Assembly: GCA_043497085.1 (NCBI GenBank)
Contig: JBIEKI010000004.1
DNA from: Thalassobacillus sp043497085
GTDB taxonomy: Bacteria > Bacillota > Bacilli > Bacillales > Halobacillaceae
Direction: 5' to 3' (one strand)
Length of the DNA stretch: 64,000 nucleotides
How positions within the stretch are numbered: the first letter of the stretch is position 1; each line of letters begins with the position of its first letter. The position numbers and the translations under genes are program-made. The notes under the pieces were generated by a model. The model saw only the letters and a program-made list of their open reading frames with translations, was not told the DNA's origin and searched no databases. Shown here one piece after another: positions 60,340 through 64,000 of the stretch.

Positions 60340-61980
60340 TTACGATTTCGACTGTAATTTTTCCAAAGCTGTTTCACGAAGTTTGAACTTTTGTATTTTA
60401 CCACTGGCCGTCATTGGATACTCATCTGTAAATTCGATATAACGCGGGATTTTATGCTTGGAAATTTTCCCTTCACAAAATTCACGGATATCTTTTTCTG
60501 TAATGGTTTTACCTTCTTTTGGAATGATCCAGGCCATGATTTCTTCCCCATATTTACTGTCTGGTATACCGACTACCTGAACATCAAGGACATCCGGATA
60601 TTGGTATAGGAATTCTTCGATTTCACGAGGGTAGACATTTTCACCGCCACGAATGATCATATCTTTGATACGTCCAGTGATCTCTACATAACCATCTTCG
60701 TCCATGACACCAATATCGCCTGTGTGCAGCCATCCTTCTGTATCGATCGCCATTTGAGTGGCTTCTTCGTTCTTATAATAGCCTTCCATAACTAGATAGC
60801 CACGCGTACACAACTCCCCAGGTACACCGGCTTCTACTTCCTTGTTGGTGCTTGGATCCACGATTTTAACTTCAACATTCGGATGTGCTTTCCCCACTGT
60901 GCTGACTCGACGTTCAATCGTATCGTCGGTACGTGTCTGTGTGATAACCGGAGAGGATTCTGTCTGTCCATAAGCAATCGTGATTTCTTCTGCCCCCATT
61001 TTATTGATGACATCCTTCATCACTTCCATCGGACAGGAGGAACCTGCCATGATACCTGTTCTGAGAGAAGCAGTATTAATACTTTCGAATTTAGGGTGGT
61101 TCAACTCTGCAATGAACATCGTCGGCACTCCATGAAGAGCCGTACACTGTTCACTTTCTACTGCGTTGAGCACCTTTTCAGGATCGAACTGCTCTAAGAT
61201 TACCATTGTCGCTCCTTGGGTTACACATGCAATCGTACTCATGACGCAGCCGAAACAGTGGAAAAATGGCACCGGGATACAGAGACGATCTTCTTTTGTC
61301 ATTTTCATCGCTTCTGCTACTTGTTTACCGTTATTAACAATATTGTAATGGGTCAGCATGACACCTTTCGGGAAGCCGGTCGTTCCGGAAGTGTACTGCA
61401 TGTTAATGACTTCATCGTAAGTCAATATCGCTTTCCGTTGTTTCAATGCTTCGTCTTCTACTTCTTTGCCCATATCCATCAGGTCCTGCCACTTGTAGCA
61501 GCCATTGTATTCCTTATCACTCAATACGATGACTCGCTTCAGGTTGGGCAGCTTTTCACATTGGACGTCCCCTTTTTCTGAGATTTCCAGTTCCGGACAA
61601 ACCTCTTTCAAAATATCGATGTAAGAAGCACCGCGGAAAGTTTCTGCCAAAATCAATGTCGTGGTATCGGATTGTTTCAACAGATATTCAAGCTCCTGGG
61701 CACGGTAGTTCGTATTGACAGTAACCAAAACTGCCCCCATTTTTCCTGTTGCGAATTGGGAGATCAGCCACTCTGGTTTGTTATCTGCCCATATGGCAAC
61801 ATGCTCCCCTTTTTCAATTCCCATGGCCATAAAACCTTTGGCCGCTTCATCCGTTATTTCGTCCAACTCTTTATAGGTTTTACGCAGGTTCAACTCTGGA
61901 TAAACGAAAGCTTCATGATCTGGAAGTGCTTTTGCTTTTTCTTCTAAAATCTCACCGACAGTCTGTTTTAATAAAGTCAT
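60340..61980 (-). CDS. yngI: AMP-dependent acyl-CoA synthetase (YngI)
   Basis: 546 residues. MQYTSGTTGFPKGVMLTHYN is the P-loop, ITIAYGQTESSPVITQ and GWLHTGDIGVMDEDGY follow, then GGENVYPREIEEFLY (hinge) and PMTASGKIQKFKLRE with the catalytic Lys. In the leucine operon it probably activates isovalerate or another branched short acid, matching the YngI position in B. subtilis. Medium-chain substrates are possible. Confidence 0.93.
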   Translation of the reverse strand: MTLLKQTVGEILEEKAKALPDHEAFVYPELNLRKTYKELDEITDEAAKGFMAMGIEKGEHVAIWADNKPEWLISQFATGKMGAVLVTVNTNYRAQELEYLLKQSDTTTLILAETFRGASYIDILKEVCPELEISEKGDVQCEKLPNLKRVIVLSDKEYNGCYKWQDLMDMGKEVEDEALKQRKAILTYDEVINMQYTSGTTGFPKGVMLTHYNIVNNGKQVAEAMKMTKEDRLCIPVPFFHCFGCVMSTIACVTQGATMVILEQFDPEKVLNAVESEQCTALHGVPTMFIAELNHPKFESINTASLRTGIMAGSSCPMEVMKDVINKMGAEEITIAYGQTESSPVITQTRTDDTIERRVSTVGKAHPNVEVKIVDPSTNKEVEAGVPGELCTRGYLVMEGYYKNEEATQMAIDTEGWLHTGDIGVMDEDGYVEITGRIKDMIIRGGENVYPREIEEFLYQYPDVLDVQVVGIPDSKYGEEIMAWIIPKEGKTITEKDIREFCEGKISKHKIPRYIEFTDEYPMTASGKIQKFKLRETALEKLQSKS

Positions 61981-62001
61981 ACAGTTCCTCCTCGCAATAA
62001 T

Positions 62002-63144
62002 TTAGCACCCAAGCTGACGAGCGATGACCAAACGCTGGATCTCTGAGGTTCCTTCCCCGATTTCCAACAGTTTAGCGTCACGTAAGTACCGTTCCACTTC
62101 GTATTCACGCATATAACCGTACCCCCCGTGAATCTGAATCGCCTGGTTGGCAGATCGGAAAGCGGTTTCAGAAGCGAACAGTTTCGCATAAGCTGATTCC
62201 TTGGTAAATGGTTTCCCCTGATCTTTCAGCCATGCTGCTTTCAATGTGATATTCCTTGCAAGTTCTACTTCCATTGCCATATCGGCAAGTTTGAATTGGA
62301 TAGCCTGGAAGTTTGAAATCGGCTGCCCGAATTGCTTTCGTTCTTTTGCATAAGCAAGCGCCCGGTCGAGTGAAGCCTGTGCTATTCCGACCGCAAGAGC
62401 AGCGATTGAAATTCGCCCACCGTCAAGGGTGTATAAGAATTGACCAAACCCTTTTTTCGGGTCTCCTAATATATTCTCTTTCGGCACCCGGACATCCTCC
62501 AAAATGATTTCTGAAGTATTGGATCCCCGGACACCCATTTTTTCATAATTACTATTGATCGTAAGTCCTGGCGTGTCGGCAGGAACAAGGAATGCGGAAA
62601 TGATATTTTTGCCATCATCACGTTTTCCTGAGACAGCTGTGACAGTAATGGAGCGGGCATATCCAGCGTTTGTGATCCAGCTCTTTTCTCCATTGATGAC
62701 ATATTCATCTCCATCTAATACTGCTCGTGTCTGTGTCCCACCTGCATCAGAACCTGCATTCGGTTCCGTAAGACCGAAAGATGCAAGCCCTTCCCCTTTG
62801 GCTAATGGAACCAGAAATTCCTGTTTCTGTTCTTCCGTTCCGAAATAATAGATTGGGCTAGCCCCAAGCGATACCGCTGCAGCGTAACTTAGACCGGTCG
62901 ACCCACAGATCCGGCCAATTTCTTCGACTGCTAAAGCGTATGTGACGGTATCTCCGCCAGCTCCTCCGTATTCTTCCGGAAACGGGATACCCAAGAGGCC
63001 AAGCTTGCCCATTTCCTTGAATATATCTTCCGGAAAATCAGCATTTACATCGATATCAATAGCTCTCGGCTGAATAACGTCTTCTGCAAAATCCCTTACC
63101 ATCTTCCGTGTCATTTCCTGTTCTTTCGTCAATTCAAAATTCAT
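62002..63144 (-). CDS. yngJ: Acyl-CoA dehydrogenase, isovaleryl-CoA type (YngJ)
   Basis: 380 residues. FGLTEPNAGSDAGGTQTRA and WITNAGYARSITVTAV line the FAD site. IHGGYGYMREYEVERYLRDAKL and IGEGTSEIQRLVIAR form the C-terminal domain. It oxidises isovaleryl-CoA or a similar acyl-CoA and feeds electrons to ETF. First gene of the yng-type operon. GGGGGAG precedes the ATG. Confidence 0.94.
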   Translation of the reverse strand: MNFELTKEQEMTRKMVRDFAEDVIQPRAIDIDVNADFPEDIFKEMGKLGLLGIPFPEEYGGAGGDTVTYALAVEEIGRICGSTGLSYAAAVSLGASPIYYFGTEEQKQEFLVPLAKGEGLASFGLTEPNAGSDAGGTQTRAVLDGDEYVINGEKSWITNAGYARSITVTAVSGKRDDGKNIISAFLVPADTPGLTINSNYEKMGVRGSNTSEIILEDVRVPKENILGDPKKGFGQFLYTLDGGRISIAALAVGIAQASLDRALAYAKERKQFGQPISNFQAIQFKLADMAMEVELARNITLKAAWLKDQGKPFTKESAYAKLFASETAFRSANQAIQIHGGYGYMREYEVERYLRDAKLLEIGEGTSEIQRLVIARQLGC

Positions 63145-63173
63145 ATTGCTCCCCCTTAATAATCCTTTTTTAG

Positions 63174-63191
63174 AGACCGACTGGTTGGTCT
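63174..63191. promoter_or_regulatory. TetR-family operator of the leucine operon
   Basis: AGACCGACTGGTTGGTCT is an 18-bp near-palindrome (one mismatched pair) between the TetR gene and yngJ, of the GACCNAC-GTNGGTC kind. It lies downstream of a possible -10, TATATT (minus strand), where binding would block transcription. Confidence 0.75.
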
Positions 63192-63209
63192 GTTTTACTC
63201 AAAATATAA

Positions 63210-63223
63210 TGTAAGCGGTTACT
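63210..63223. promoter_or_regulatory. cre site (CcpA)
   Basis: TGTAAGCGGTTACT matches TGWNANCGNTNWCA at all but the last base. It overlaps the stop of the TetR gene and lies upstream of the yngJ promoter region. Confidence 0.7.
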
Positions 63224-63857
63224 TTTCGTTAGTAAAAAAAGGGCGTTCAAGCATTTGAGACTGAAGGCTTTCTTCATGGACCGAATTGGTTGCCAACACG
63301 GCATGCAGGATAATATCGACATAGACATCTGCGATTTCATCGATGGTATATTTGCCGTCCCGGCTGTACCATTTATAAATCCAGTTGACCATTCCGAGAA
63401 TTGCCATTCCTGTGATTTCCATTGGCAGTTCTTTTCGGAAATCGCCGGTCTCCTGACCTTCTTCGATCACTTGGAAAACCATTTGCTTGAATGCATCACG
63501 CTTACGTTTGATTTGTTCTTCATATTCAGGTTTCAGGTAATTGCTTTCCTGGTAAAAAACTGAGATGTGCGGTTTGTACAAGTCAAAAACTTTAACAAAT
63601 GCTTTGATGATTGATTGGATTTTCTTGATGGGAGATCTGTGGATTTCATTGGCTGCTTTTGCTTCCTTCAAAACATATGTAATGAATGTATCATGAATGA
63701 CGAACAATAGTTCATCTTTCGATTGGAAGTGATGATAAAACCCACCTTTTGAAGTGTTTGAGGCTGCTACGATCTGATTGACTGTAACCCCATGGAACCC
63801 TTTTTGCTCGAATAGTTCAAGCGAGGTCTTAAGGATTGTCTCTCTTAACTCGGCCAT
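63219..63857 (-). CDS. TetR/AcrR-family regulator (probable repressor of the leucine operon)
   Basis: 212 residues. The N-terminal helix-turn-helix reads ILKTSLELFEQKGFHGVTVNQIVAASNTSKGGFYHHFQSKDELL, textbook TetR. The ligand domain (LYKPHISVFYQESNYL, GMAILGMVNWIYKWYSRDGKYT) resembles acyl-CoA-sensing regulators such as FadR/LiuR-like proteins. It is 74 bases upstream of yngJ on the same strand with an operator between, so it likely represses the operon and perhaps itself, released by an acyl-CoA. Confidence 0.9.
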   Translation of the reverse strand: MAELRETILKTSLELFEQKGFHGVTVNQIVAASNTSKGGFYHHFQSKDELLFVIHDTFITYVLKEAKAANEIHRSPIKKIQSIIKAFVKVFDLYKPHISVFYQESNYLKPEYEEQIKRKRDAFKQMVFQVIEEGQETGDFRKELPMEITGMAILGMVNWIYKWYSRDGKYTIDEIADVYVDIILHAVLATNSVHEESLQSQMLERPFFTNEK

Positions 63858-63942
63858 ACATCATCCCCTTTCCCGCTGGACATTTGTCATAATTTTATCA
63901 CATTTTTCAAAAATTACAAAGACTTTATGAATGATAACATAC

Positions 63943-63974
63943 AAAAACATCCAGGCAGCTGCCTGGATGTTTTT
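63943..63974. terminator. Terminator near window end
   Basis: AAAAACATCCAGGCAG and its perfect complement CTGCCTGGATGTTTTT, a loop-free 32-bp palindrome, presumably ending a gene beyond the window. Confidence 0.75.
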
Positions 63975-64000
63975 CTGGACTTAAATAAGTGACGCTGTAT

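Noticed and set aside
1..64000. CRISPR arrays, rRNA, tRNA, prophage or complete insertion sequences
   Set aside because: No regularly spaced direct repeats, cloverleaf or rRNA motifs, or phage gene blocks were seen on either strand; only the intron end and possible remnants.

Overview
The window reads as a chromosomal segment of a low-to-moderate GC, endospore-forming, probably moderately halophilic or halotolerant member of the Bacillaceae (Halobacillus/Virgibacillus/Oceanobacillus-like). The grounds are strong AGGAGG ribosome sites, T-box and preQ1 leaders of Bacillus type, DynA, YkqA, YhfW, CvfB, YuxL and Yng orthologues, Tyr-rich coat-like proteins, and generally acidic proteins. The species is an inference. 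No rRNA, tRNA, CRISPR array or prophage was seen.

Layout. 0-0.6 kb: the 3' end of a group II intron (maturase C-terminus plus domains V and VI), inserted just upstream of the sfsA ribosome site. 0.6-11.9 kb: housekeeping and small enzymes (amidohydrolase, phosphatase, 7Fe ferredoxin, HAD phosphatase with a probable AUU start, MsrA, SDR, acylphosphatase, P1 peptidase, YkqA). 11.9-17.6 kb: T-box-controlled argS, then the double dynamin DynA and a large palindromic repeat. 17.8-22.8 kb: SurA_N lipoprotein, Cu/Zn SOD, cold-shock pair, ABC-F protein with an upstream 17-codon ORF, LysM-3D wall protein. 23-27.5 kb: CstA, followed by a compact unit of a thioredoxin-like protein with an in-frame TGA and a bacterial-SECIS-like hairpin, a cory-CC-star protein, an ArsA/Get3-type ATPase and an MDR oxidoreductase. 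27.6-43 kb: S9 peptidase, PadR regulator, LLM oxidoreductase, Rieske-FAD oxidoreductase, SDR, large catalase with a sigma-B-like promoter, UvsE, CvfB, coat-like proteins, RlmN, a CBS-ACT protein. 43-45.7 kb: FAD oxidase, then about 1.5 kb without a convincing gene.

45.7-48.1 kb carries, on the minus strand, sqdB-sqdX, the two-gene pathway for the sulfolipid SQDG, unusual outside phototrophs. 48.3-55.4 kb: acyl-CoA synthetase, HExxH protein, preQ1 riboswitch with queCDE, YihY membrane protein, and a YtxG-like DUF948 stress operon with a sigma-B-like promoter. 55.5-63.9 kb, minus strand: a complete leucine/isovalerate degradation operon (yngJIHGFE type) headed by a TetR regulator, with a perfect-looking TetR operator and a catabolite-response element in the promoter region.

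Most notable: the candidate selenoprotein (UGA codon, SD-equipped upstream start, 7-bp hairpin at the right distance) beside an ArsA-like ATPase; the sulfolipid operon; the AUU-start HAD gene; a 45-nt repeat placed behind two terminators; and a 20-nt inverted repeat linking two gene-poor regions.
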